Of a DNA stretch of 64,000 nucleotides, positions 24,787 through 37,300 are shown piece by piece. This DNA comes from Glandiceps talaboti (Eukaryota; Hemichordata; Enteropneusta; Spengelidae): NCBI RefSeq assembly GCF_964340395.1, contig NC_135559.1, positions 13,800,759 through 13,864,758 of the forward strand, written 5' to 3'. Numbering within the stretch: position 1 is the first letter of the stretch; each line of letters begins with the position of its first letter. Position numbers and translations under genes: made by a program. Below the pieces are notes generated by a model. The model had not been told where the DNA came from, made no database searches, and saw nothing but the letters and a program-made list of their open reading frames with translations.

Positions 24787-26053
24787 TATCTCTGCATGAT
24801 GTACTTGGACAGAATAATAATTTTTGACACTAACATCACACACCTGGGGCCGTTTTTCGCTTTAGCATATCAGGAAACAGTATGTATGACATTCATTTCC
24901 AATAATATCTTACAAAAGTTTTTCCTTCTCAACTGCTTCGAAAACCAATAATCAAAAAATCGTTGTCCTATTCAAACATTTCAATGCTAAAATTGTTTTG
25001 GAAAAGGCTTTTCAAATAGATTCTCAGCCTGGGTTGTCAGGTGAACAGCTGAAAGTTCCAGAACCTAGCCTGAAAGTTCGGCACAACACATCGTTGGTCG
25101 ACTGCCTGTAATGTAATATGAATAATGTTTTCGATATATATGTATAGTCTGGCCACTAAACTTGACCATTGTTACAAAATCTCTTTACCCCATTTCCCTA
25201 TATATGCCATTGCGTGTGTTCTTTGACCTCAAGGGGTCACAAACTGTATTCAAGGACACGACGATTCAATATTGCAGCCGTCGTGGCTATAAATAGACCA
25301 TTACGTCATAGTCAACGGCCTGGTGTGGATTTATACAGTAATAATGCTATTTTTTTCATACTGCCAATGCTCCAAGGTAGAAACAATGCGCTCCAAATAA
25401 CCAAGAGCATAATTTATTTCCAACAAAACTAATTGCTAGTATTTTTATTCATTGTGGACAGAAGTTATGCATAACGAAAATTCTCCAAGCTAATGGCGGT
25501 GGGTGTTGTTACATCACGGTGGAGGAGGGTTGGCTATTTCTCGATAAAAATGATATCTGGAGCTTTTGGCAAATCTATAATGTAAATATTTAAAAAAAGA
25601 AAAGAAAAAGGAATGACTTTAGAGTCCCATTCTACGGTAGAATATAGTGTCCCCACAAAGGCTTACACAGGTTCCAGCATCATTATCTCCTTTCATTGTT
25701 ACATGACTGTATAAGAAGCGATACACAATTCTAACTTGTTCAAAAGAACATTCTGTCGACCAAATTTGAACAAGAGCGAGATGAAATGTTTATTTTTTTT
25801 GTCCTCATTTTTAAAAAGTCGTTTCATTGTTAGTAAGCCTTCGGCCGTTCCCCTTTTCTATGAATGTTGCGTGAGTACTCCATTACACCAACGAATGACC
25901 TATCGTTTCGTCACCACTATATCTCACTCAATGATGAATTACCTGGACCTACACGTGCCTCGCCCAACTCTTATCTTGAGGGGGGCAAACCTTTACAACT
26001 CTGGTATATCAACCTGTACACGAAATAACTTTCAAGCCATGACTTCGTTTAAG

Positions 26054-26399
<346 letters not shown>

Positions 26400-26949
26400 A
26401 TTCCACCAAACCCGTTTGCTTTCATTCGAATTCAATTTGAAGCTGCCAACTGACACTTTCGCGATTACCGATTTACGCTTGAAGGGGAATGGTTTCTGTC
26501 CTCGTTACTGCTGTCACACACCTGTGTCTTTTTTATGAAGTGGACTCGCTGAACCATACATACAAGTCTTTAAAACCCACCTCAACAAAAGAGATTTGAC
26601 ATGTTTGATGTGTTTCTCTAACATTCTCCAAAACAAACCTACAACGTTGTGAAAAAAAACACAATACACATGGAACTTCAAATCTGGTGGCCATATTTTT
26701 TTTCTGCTGTTATACACACATATAAATGTCTTGTTTTAAAAGCCAAATTGCAAGCTCCAGATTTTGATTTTCAAAGGCATTTGCAGTCTATAATTATAGG
26801 TTTGTTTTCCGTATTTGCGGTCAATTTGTCTTCATTAGTTATTTTTTTTATGTGGCAATATGTTAGGAATTCGACAAACATAGGATACATTACACAACGC
26901 GATACAACTTATAACAGTAAATGATGTAATGTAATGTAATGTATATTGT

Positions 26950-28360
26950 AATGTCACCAAGAGTAACATAGCATGAACAAAGTTGACTCATTTTGACGTT
27001 ACTTAAACTAACAATTGAGTCAATAACTGGGCTCATCTTGTCAACTCGTATTTCACTAAAAGAAGAACCATCTATCCGTAACGTTGTGCAATCTATTATC
27101 CAGCAGTTTACGACCCAACCATTTTACTATTTCCCTCTTAATGATTGCCGGTGATTGAATACATTGTCTAATCTACTCTGACATCGGAATTTCAAGTTAT
27201 TCGGGACATTTTTAGTCGTCCAAAATGTACGATGTAAATGACTCGTGGCCAATGTAAGGTACTCGGTAATTGTACTATTCAGGAACTCTAGATACCAATA
27301 TCAGAAAAGTTATCACTGATTTCATTGGTCGGTATGAAATGACGTCATCGAGGACCACGTACAAAACCCACCTTTACGATCCACGTGGTCCGAAAACAAA
27401 TATGAGACATGACTCACCAATATTTCCCATTTTCTGAGAAAATATGAACATTTTGTTATCACAGATCCATATATATCAAACCAGTACCACACATTAAAAC
27501 TTTACATAGGTACACCCCTGGGTTTTTTTTCAGTTTAACTTCCCTCTTGATTACTTTAAGTTGCATATACGGAGACGTCTCCAAGATGTATAAAAAGTGC
27601 AAAGTCCAGAAGCTCTTAAAATATTTCCTCTCCTGTCATTTCAGTTTCGTGTACAAATCCGTATTAATATAATTCAGTTGACTGAAGCTGAAAATTTGTC
27701 GTGAGGGGCGAGATCAATAGTTCAATGTAGACATTCTTTCAAAATGATATACAGGTGCAATTGTAGTCATAGAAAAAAATAGTTCCAGCGCTCGACACAG
27801 ACTGATAACTGAAGACTCATAACTTTACTGAAATATAGACCACAACCAGATATATACACATGCAAAGGTCAATATCAGCAAAATAAGTTTATTGACGAAT
27901 CATGCTAATTCGTCACTGTTTTGTCGACACGGATTAAAACATTTGGTGTGTCTTACTGATAAAATATTGTTAGAATCTCAGACTACTATACAGAATCATC
28001 TACGTGGTGTACGTGTTAAACTCTGAAAATCGTTCATGACGAGTACTAGACGACGTGACCATTTGCACGAATTTGTGCAAAAAAGTCAACATGTGTGCAT
28101 TCATCTATTTAGATTCTAAAAATACAGTAACAAAATGGTCGTTAACAAAATTTTATTTTTTAAAAAAGAATTCCGGAGTCTATTAAAATACCAAAGATAA
28201 TATAACAGAGATAAACTAAATCATATGTAGTCTGAGACACTTTATGACCCATAAAACATACCTAGGTGATAGGTGTGGCGTCTGCTAGACCTTAGGCATG
28301 TTGCGGTAAATTTCCAACTTCGTCACGGACTGAGCAGGCGTTGATTTCATTCGACTCTCA
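26950..28360. other. Intergenic, nothing recognised
   Basis: AT-rich, with a single TGACGTCA at 27,340-27,347. No open frame or RNA gene is seen. Confidence 0.5.
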
Positions 28361-28363
28361 TAA

Positions 28364-28410
28364 GAGAGAGAGAGAGAGAGAGAGGAAGTCAGGAACGCAC
28401 TTTTACAACA

Positions 28411-28466
<56 letters not shown>

Positions 28467-28467
28467 A
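28364..28467. repeat. (GA)n and (GAAA)n microsatellites
   Basis: A GA run at 28,364-28,384, then GAAA repeats at about 28,411-28,466. Confidence 0.95.
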
Positions 28468-29280
28468 AAATTTTGTTACATCCTTCATAGTGAAAGAAAC
28501 AATCCCTTCAAATCTGGCACAGTTCAAATTACCTCAAAAACATAACCTATCTGATTCAGACCATGTTTTTGTAGATAGACATCTTTCTCTTCTTTTAAAA
28601 TATGTCGGTAACAGTGTGCACTGTTTCACCGTGTGCATAGACCTAAAAAATAAATTGCGGGGTGGGGCTTGGGGTAAGTATATAAAAGCATAATGAAACT
28701 AAAAAATTGTAAAAGGTTAGGTCACGGTACTTGTATTCCAATATAAATATGTCTCGCCTCCACGGATAACCCACGCTTCAAGGTACGCCGTGTCATGTAT
28801 GCACGTAGCGTGGTAATGTCTGCCCCAAATGTATCACGACTTGGAGAAGTTGTTTAAAAAGTGGGTGGTTTGGTGAATGTCAGGGAACTTCAAACATTTC
28901 AAGACAATATTTCTAATATCCAAAAATTTTCAGAAAAAGAAAATCATATTTTCCAGCTATACAAAATGAGAATTTGTATTTCTGCCTTGTATGACACGCA
29001 ACGAAGACCGTGTAACAGGTCTGTAGGTTAGGACCTTTCTGTCGGATGATGCGGGTACTATGTGTACTCCCAGTGAAATTCATTGCTCACAATATGTCCT
29101 AAAAGTACGAGACACTGGTACATTGTACAAATACAATATATTTTTATTGAATAGAATTATGTGTTTTCAGAATCTCTTCCATCTTAAACGCCCTTACCCG
29201 CCAGGTAAGAGCGCTCTGAACCACATCCACGAATCTTGGCTAAATTCCCTCCGTGTTGAGATTGAAAACTTACTAAGATG

Positions 29281-29350
29281 AAATATCCTTAGTCCAGAAA
29301 TATTTTTAAAAACAAAATAGCTGACATGTCCGGGTCAACCCTTCAAAGTG
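29281..29350 (-). mobile_element. Retroelement tail-like segment
   Basis: The minus strand reads TTTGAAGGGTTGACCCGGAC, then ATGTCAGCTATTTTG. It resembles the block after Penelope-like ORFs, where a GAAGGGTT-type motif precedes a C(C/G)GAAATGT-like motif. No coding part is present. Confidence 0.35.
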
Positions 29351-30900
29351 CCAAAGTCATCAACATATTAAAACTGCGATGCAGATATTATTTTTCGATA
29401 TACTGACCAACTGCTTTTTAAAAAAAACTTTACCACTATTTATGGATTGGCTGTCTGGTCGAAAAAAAATATAATTCAGGTACACCTAAGTGGTTTAAAT
29501 TGACAATTTACATATGAACGCAGGGGCAAGGAATAGTGTATATTCAGTTCGAACTGCAGTAAAATATAAAAAAATGCCACACCAATGAACGTAAGTTTTT
29601 TCTTTTTTCTTTTTCTTTTTCTTTTTCTTTTTCTTTAAAAAAAAAGAAAACAACGACATTTATTGCAATTTATGTGTGTATTTGCGTACAGTACCTTTGT
29701 GTTGTATCTCATTCAAAAAAATAAATAAATTGCCACTTAAAGATTTCAGTTCACAGGAAATTAAAAACACCGGATCATTTATTAAATAAGGTGTATATTG
29801 GCAAATATTTTAATAGATGAATTTCAACTCATCCACTCAATATAACTGTTTGAATTATTCCAATAACTAAACAGTAGAAAATAATCAAGGGAATGAATTC
29901 AGACTAAATTACAACCAATTTCAAAACACCATGCAGCTTTTCTGTTTGATACAACGACGCAGAAATCAACAAGAAACTGCATATGTCATGATTTAAATAG
30001 GAAGATGCTACGTTTAGTCTAAATGAAATATACCATTTAAAATGTATCGCAACTCCATGTATACATTCGGGTGTGATGCTGATCAGTACATGATCCGATT
30101 TCTTAAATATCTAGAGAGAGAGAGAGAGAATGGTAGTCCGGAACCAAACAATTATTTAGGCCTAATTCGAAAGGGATACATTGGCAAAGAGAACCAAGGC
30201 CAGATTCAATGATTTCGGATGAGACCAGGCATGTGGCTATAACGAAAACGGTAATATAAAGTTCGATCATGTTGAAATAAGACTTCTTTGTCTTCAATTT
30301 TCTAGTTTACTCATGATATCTTTTGCTTCAAAATTCGTAATTTATAGTTCTCCGTCTTGTATTTCAATCACGTGCCTACCAACATCTGAATTTAGTACCA
30401 CGCGATTCAGGGTCTGTCTGTACTGTGTTGATGTCGTCTGCTTTATGGACAAATGTTTGATGAATGATAGGACGTGTCCAGATTCCAAAACTTGAAATCT
30501 GCAACGTCATTTTTTTCCCGCCAAATATTTTGATAAAAATTCTTGTTTTGCTATAAATTTTCTACATAAAGCAACCTTATTTTAGACTTGAATCTTAAAA
30601 ATGGGCTTCATTTATCAAAATATGATAAAATCTTGGATCTAAAAGTGTCACGTTTGAGTTCGCAATTTTTTTTCTTTCTAAGCGGGGAAATTTTTGAGTA
30701 GGTTGTATTATACTAATAAATGCAGTTCACGTAAGTTCGCGTTACACGAGACAAGTACACGTATTGATGAATCTGAAAGGTTACTGTCGACAAAACCAAA
30801 GTGGTAATTGCTAAATGAGTACTTTTAGGAAGATTTTGAATAGGCGAGCATATTAACGTAACAAATCGTATTCCTGTCATACTGTAGACTTCAGTGATCC
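29350..30900. other. Intergenic, no gene called
   Basis: AT-rich. It contains a (TTTTTC)n run at about 29,598-29,635 and (GA)9 at 30,113-30,130. A 55-codon minus-strand frame with a signal-peptide-like start is at 30,103-30,270 (see findings). Confidence 0.45.
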
Positions 30901-30913
30901 TTGCAACTGTATT

Positions 30914-30996
30914 TCTGTCTGTCTCTGTCTCTGTCTCTGTCTCTGTCTCTGTCTCTATCTCTGTCTCTGTCTCCCATCCCCCCCACGCACACTCTC

Positions 30997-31068
<72 letters not shown>
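30914..31068. repeat. (CTGTCT)n, poly(C), (CT)n
   Basis: Hexanucleotide-like CTGTCT repeats to about 30,973, a C run near 31,000, then about 62 bp of CT repeats. Confidence 0.95.
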
Positions 31069-31072
<4 letters not shown>

Positions 31073-31920
31073 ATGTCTACTAGTAGTTCGCTGCATGTCT
31101 TCAGGGTCTTTCTCTGAGTCTGTTTTCTGTACAAGTAATTATAAACAGTAACATCTTTCCATCTTCGGGTTTACATGATTTATGTACTTCTTCAAGTGGT
31201 TATCTGGAGATGTATCTAATAATGGTCGACTCATAAATAACCAGTAATGTACTCTCTTAACACGTGTGTACCAATGAGATTCAATTGATTAAATTCAATA
31301 AACTATTTAATATTCAAGCCGACAATTTGATAATTAAAAGACCACATAAATATGTCACGATTCTGGCACGAACGCAAACGGGACATCGTTATGATAACAT
31401 ATTCAACCATCTCACCTGTGTCACTGTTTCTACCGTGTGAGTGAAACCACAGACATGTGATATAACGGGGCTGGGATGGGGGTGGGGTGGGATGGGGTAA
31501 ATCCCTGTATTGCTGTATATTAATGGTGAAGAGATGATATGTGTGCATGTTAGGGGTATCAGGACTAAAAAAAATGCTAATTTCATAACTTAAGAGCAAA
31601 TAATATTTGACTAAAAACATGTCAGTTGTACCATGGTGTCATTTGAATGATTCAAATTTCTACTGCAGGCACTTTGTAGTTGGTTGTGTTGGTTGTAAAC
31701 CCAGTAAAAGTTTGTCATCGTGACGTTGTCTAGATTAGTGGTGGTGGAATCGTGCCATTTGGCAGAGATTGCAAGATGATGTGTAATATCGATTTTAAAA
31801 TCACTTAGGGCTTAATTAGATTGGACACGTTGTGATCCAAAAAGTGTTACTCTGTTGTCTGGAAGAAATTGTAGAATATCACACTCCCATGTGTTTTTAT
31901 GTCAGACCCAGGGTTGAATG

Positions 31921-32078
31921 TTGTGTGTGTGTGTGTGTGTGTGTGTGGGGGGGGGGTTAGGTGGAACGGGGTTGATGATGTATGGATGCATGGATAAATG
32001 TATTAATGTATGTATGTATGTATGTATGTATGTATGTATGTATGTATGTATGTATGTATGTATGTATGTATGTATGTA

Positions 32079-32127
<49 letters not shown>

Positions 32128-32160
32128 ATGTATGTATGTATGTATGGATGGATGGATGTG
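31921..32160. repeat. (TG)n poly(G) and (TATG)n(TG)n(TATG)n
   Basis: A TG run ends in nine G's, then a long TATG array interrupted by a TG block at about 32,086-32,110. Confidence 0.95.
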
Positions 32161-32612
32161 TGGCTGTCTGTGTGTGCACACGTGTATAGTGTACTTGTGC
32201 GATGAACTTGTGCATGAAAACACTACGTTTCAAGTGGGCCACTTTATGAACACTGCTGATCAAATCGGATTGATCGATTAACACATGGATCGATATAGAT
32301 GCAAGTATTGTTGTAACGATTAGTTGTTTGATTGACGATTGGGTGGATACAGGTAAATAAATAGATAAACACACTATAGATAAACAACGAATTGATATAT
32401 GGCCAGATGAATGGACAGAGTCGTATGTGATTAGTAGATAGAAAGATTGTTAATCGTCTGGTCAAACCAACTGACCGATAGATAGTCAACTAAATGATAC
32501 AGTTACACATATGTAATGTTGGCCTTGAGAGACATCACAGACATACACATGATAATACATACACTCGCACTATCATAAATACGTGATGACAACATTCTCA
32601 GATATGGAAGTC

Positions 32613-32613
<1 letters not shown>

Positions 32614-32705
<92 letters not shown>

Positions 32706-32912
32706 TAGATAGATATAGATGCATACATACATACATACATACATACATGTATACATACACACACATACATACATACATACATACATACATACATGTATAC
32801 ATACACACACATACATACATACATACATACATACATACATACATACATACATACATACATACATACATACATACATACATACATACATACATACATACAT
32901 ACACACACACAG
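32614..32912. repeat. (CA)n(TA)n(GATA)n(CATA)n compound array
   Basis: About 50 bp of CA, 35 bp of TA, three GATA units, then CATA repeats to about 32,900. A unit with CATGTATACATACACACACA occurs twice, at about 32,746 and 32,791, showing a higher-order duplication. Confidence 0.95.
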
Positions 32913-33399
32913 GCAGGTACAGGCTAAACATTTCATAGGGTGGCAATACCAATTACTACTTTTGCCTGTCATCTGACATATTTCAACACTTTTGAGTATA
33001 GACACGTTTTTGTTCTGGGGTTTGTCATCTTTGGGTTATCGATTTGAACTATGAGTTAAATACAACACGACAGTGGCAAACTGCTCCGTGTCACATTCGG
33101 AAATAGAGAATGTCTGTGACCAGCCATGCATGGACCAAGTGTTATAGTCCGGTAATGCCGAGGGTTGTCGCCGCAAGCAAAGTCCATTTGAAACAACCGT
33201 GTCTTGAGCTGGACCATGCAAACATTTGCAACAATTTAGTCCGATTCGCCACAGGGCTGATTCTTGTGAACAACACCGACTGTCTATTTTAGTCTTGGTT
33301 GATCAAAAACATAATAGCCACCGGTGAAAGTGGTCTTTTCAAAAAGTGGATTCGAATCAGAAGTGTGTTTCAGACATAAAGAAGGTGCCAGTTAGAGTC

Positions 33400-34236
33400 C
33401 TGAACGCTCTGACAGAAAGTTTAATTTTTACATTGAAATTTTGAAATATTAACGCTTAAACGTAGGGGGTGCATATAATTTGTTCAGTGGAAGCAAGTTC
33501 ACATGGTAATTAAACTGTCAAAATTTCTGGATCTAATACTTTTGTCTTACTTGAGATGTGACTTCAAAGATTATAGTCCGAGATTTGTTATGAGTAGTTT
33601 TTTTGTATGAACATAGAAAATGGGGGCCGTTTTTCTGATGGTTACGTTTGATTGGTTCTCCAAACCAAACTTCCATTCCATGGTAGTGTGTCTCCTGCAA
33701 GCTCTGTTGCGTGCAAGGCATTTGTCCTGGGGACAGTCGGAAATCGTGGGGAGTTGAAACCGTTGTTGGAAGAGCAAGTGAGAGTGTAGGAGATTTGAGC
33801 AGGGTGCCTTTACAGGCTTATTATGCAAATATCGAAATCCTTTCATCCTCATACAATGATTATATCCGAGTTATATTTCCCCGGGCTTTCTTTTGTGTCA
33901 TCGACTATTTCACCTCGATTGCTTACAACAATGGTGCCTGTGCAGCGCCCCTTTCTTCACTTCGGAGCTCCCTTTGAGTCGAGAGACCCCTGCAAACAAG
34001 AGAATACTGAATAGGCAGGCTTTCGAAATTTGGCACATTCCATTATACTTTTTCTTGACGATACGTCCCTCAGCATTTAATCAATTGACCAGTCGGCCTC
34101 TCCTATCACGAAGTGAACTCGTCTATCCTTCAGCTGATTCAGCCCTTCTCTCGCTAGCCACGGTACATGGGGAGATATACATCGTTCTCCCAAAGATATT
34201 TCCATTTTTAGACCATCTAGAAGACTATTTCTCACC
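33400..34236 (+). promoter_or_regulatory. Likely promoter and 5' UTR region of the anosmin-like gene
   Basis: The 800 bp before the start codon are less AT-rich and contain more CpG than the surrounding DNA, with no simple repeats. No clear TATA box or initiator can be assigned, so this is inference from position. Confidence 0.3.
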
Positions 34237-34365
34237 ATGGCTGTTAACGTTTCTATCTTTCTTGCCATTTCTTTCATCCTGCCGACTTGTGTCGCCCAGA
34301 TCGTTGTGGAAGAAGCGATTTTACAAGCCCAATGCAAGTCGAGGTGCCTGAGCTTACATACACAC
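34237..34365 (+). CDS. ANOS1: Anosmin-like exon 1: signal peptide and first cysteines
   Basis: The start codon sits in a strong Kozak context (CTCACCATGG). The 43 codons end at CACAC|GTGAGT, a good donor, in phase 0. If not spliced, the frame stops about 16 codons later. A hydrophobic signal peptide ends near VAQ (residues 19-21). The mature start carries Cys33 and Cys37 in CKSRCLSL. A longer frame at 33,893-34,351 overlaps in another phase and looks like a shadow. Confidence 0.65.
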
Positions 34366-37300
34366 GTGAGTACCGTATATGTAAACGTTAGCGTTGCTGA
34401 ATACATTTAGTTACGTTTTGTAGATTTGACCACGAATTCAAAACATTTGACGTGAAATCGAACTATATACAGTGATTCAAATGTTTTAGAAGGTTTCATT
34501 TGTTACCCCAGCAGGTTGTGTTCATGCACAAAGCGGCATATTTATCGGCGAGTTTAAATTTTAAAATTGACCTCAATATTCACGCTGCACTGTATTTTCA
34601 ATGAGAGAAGGCCGATCAACGTGTGTTGTAAACGTTACCTTCGGTAAAGTGTACAGTGCGGTGTTAAAAAACTCGCCAGCATGGGGCCATCGTCACTTTG
34701 ATGTATAAAACAACATGTAATTTTAATGTGCAGGGTCTTTTGGAAAGGGGACATGGGCTGAAACTGTCGTTTTGGAATGTACCGAGTCTCGCTCGACAGA
34801 ATGTTTTAAAAAGCCCGATCGGATGTTTGCGCGTAAGGCAGTCAGTTTTTATGGATGAAAGACTATTGAGTCGGGGTCAACTGAAACCCAACTTCCCAAC
34901 TTTGTGTGCGACATTGTTTCACCGTAAATTCGATCCCAGATTGTTGGAGACCTTTAGTAGGTTTCTAGGTAGAACCCATACGTGTCTGATTGTAAAAGAA
35001 ACCGGTTTTAAATGGATTTCAATGGCTAAAGTGAAAACGCCTCATTCGCCGTTGTATCGTAATTGTGTCATGGCTAATTTCGGTGGCTTACACCGGCTTG
35101 TCGTCCCGTCTGACACGTTTGTACTATTTCACGGAGACTCACCAACAGTGGAAATTTCCAGCCAAACGGGGCATCCCCTCACAAAAAGTTTCGAAAGACC
35201 AAAATGGTCTGTAGGGACACCCATAAAACAAACTATGACTATGTGAGCGGAGGTAGTACACTTGAAGTCGTGAATTTTCGATAGTGACTGATATATCCGA
35301 CCTACAAATCGGCCGGGCTAGCGATATATTTGAGTGAACCTTTGCCCCGGAAACTGTTCACAGCCCTCCTTCACTTTACGCTCTTTTATTATCCCAGAAT
35401 AAAAATGATATGTAGTCTTAGCGGATTTAGATTATGACACTGACTCAGCATCAACCGCAAACCTCAAACTTGTCATTAGTTATTAGCGTTGTTTGGAAAC
35501 AGTATTGTCTGTAAAGGTTACACGTACACGACGCAACTGTATACCGTTATACTGATGGTAAGACGTATTCCTCGCCTTGTCAATGGCGCGACACAGAACA
35601 ATCGAAACCCATGTGTATGTCTGTTGGAATTTCAATATGCGGCGCCAAAGGAAATGCACCTGAACTCTGCTATGTTCATTATGTATGTACAATTTGCGCA
35701 ATTCTGAAACAATGTGTCTATTAGTTGCCAATATCGAGGACGACATGTCGGATGCATGCTTGTCTGTCTCTATGTGTGTGTGGCCACCACTAATCACCAT
35801 GTGTACTATACGATTTCATGCTCTCGTGCCTTAAAGGAATAAAAAAAAATCAGCTGAGCAAAGAAATTGCAGAAACATTCAGGAAATATTTTTCGACCAC
35901 AAAACACATGTACCGTGTAAGTTAGGAAGTAATATGTAAAAACCATGTGAAGTTTTACTGGCTCAATGCCCATTAGAATGAAATCATGGTGGTTCTAGGG
36001 CCCCATTCTGTAACATCTCCATGTGTATATCTAACGTTGATATAGATAAGATGAAACTTTTAAATCCATTTGTAGCCACTTACAACTATAACACAAAGAA
36101 AACAACAAAACTGGCCTTGAAATTTTCCCACAGTGTATTTGTTAAAAAAGAACCAAGGGGAAAAGCTGTATATGAATTAGCATCAACATACATAATTAGG
36201 CCAAATAAAAAAAATGTGTGTTTCCAAAAACCTGACCAACTCTAGTTTTAAGCTGCCAAACTAAAAAACATTTTTTTTACTTTCAAAAGGGTGAAAATGG
36301 TTCGAATTTACTTCTGTTTGGGTGTAAAATTTTCTAGGCTAAGTATCTTTGGTCAAGAATTCTTTTAAAAAAATCCAATTTCTCCAAAAAAAGGGTGCAA
36401 AATTGGGAAAAAAATTCAACCTACGTACCCAGTTTTCGGAAGTCATGGAACAATTTTTTTTCTTTTGCCTTATAGTACTCCAAATACTGCAATGGTTTCA
36501 TTGACAGTGTATCCTATATTACGTGTAATAGTTAGAAGTTCAGCACTGTCGCCCCATATATCTGTGAAATTGATAGTTTAAATAGACTGTCCCAGTTATT
36601 GCCAATTTTCATTAGCCCATCAGTTGGGTTTTGTTTAGTCGTAAATGTTGTCTGTTTAATGTGGTTGGCTCCAGATGGACATATATACGATATAACAAGA
36701 CCTGTGAAGTGTCTGAACTAGTGTGAGTAATTGATGTACTGTACACACAAGTGCCGAGTGTGTGCTCTTGGTGGCATTTAGTACAATAAAATAACTAAAA
36801 GTCAGTCATGTTACAAGTTTTAATCTGATTTTGTATCGAGAGGGGAAATTTGGTTACAATGCAGAATAGTATATTTCCCCCACAGTGTGTCTCTTGAAGC
36901 AAAATAAGCTATCCATTTATGGAAAAATTAGTGTAAAAAATATATGATTGTGAAGATTGCACAGACTTCGTGCCTATTCCAAGATAGTCTGCGTCTGAAT
37001 GTGTAAAATACATGTAATTAGGCCTACAGGCAAGAACTAAAATAGCTCTTATGTTTGTCATATGTTGAACGAGTTTATGTAATGAATGTAAGAAGACATG
37101 ATTTATCGGGAGATACATCTTAATATTACCAACAAGTATCACTTAACTTGTAATATCAACTATGGTGAAATTCAATGATTACATAAACAAATGTAATTTT
37201 TCTTAGAAAAATATGCCCTTATGTATATCTCTATATACAACACGTTCACAGTTAAAATAAGTGAAGGTACGTATTTGTACAGTTAGAGCACACTGCTTCC

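Noticed and set aside
33893-34406. Open frames of about 150 codons (+) and 109 codons (-) over the anosmin-like first exon
   Set aside because: They overlap the signal-peptide exon in other phases, show no domain and have no splice support. They are shadows.
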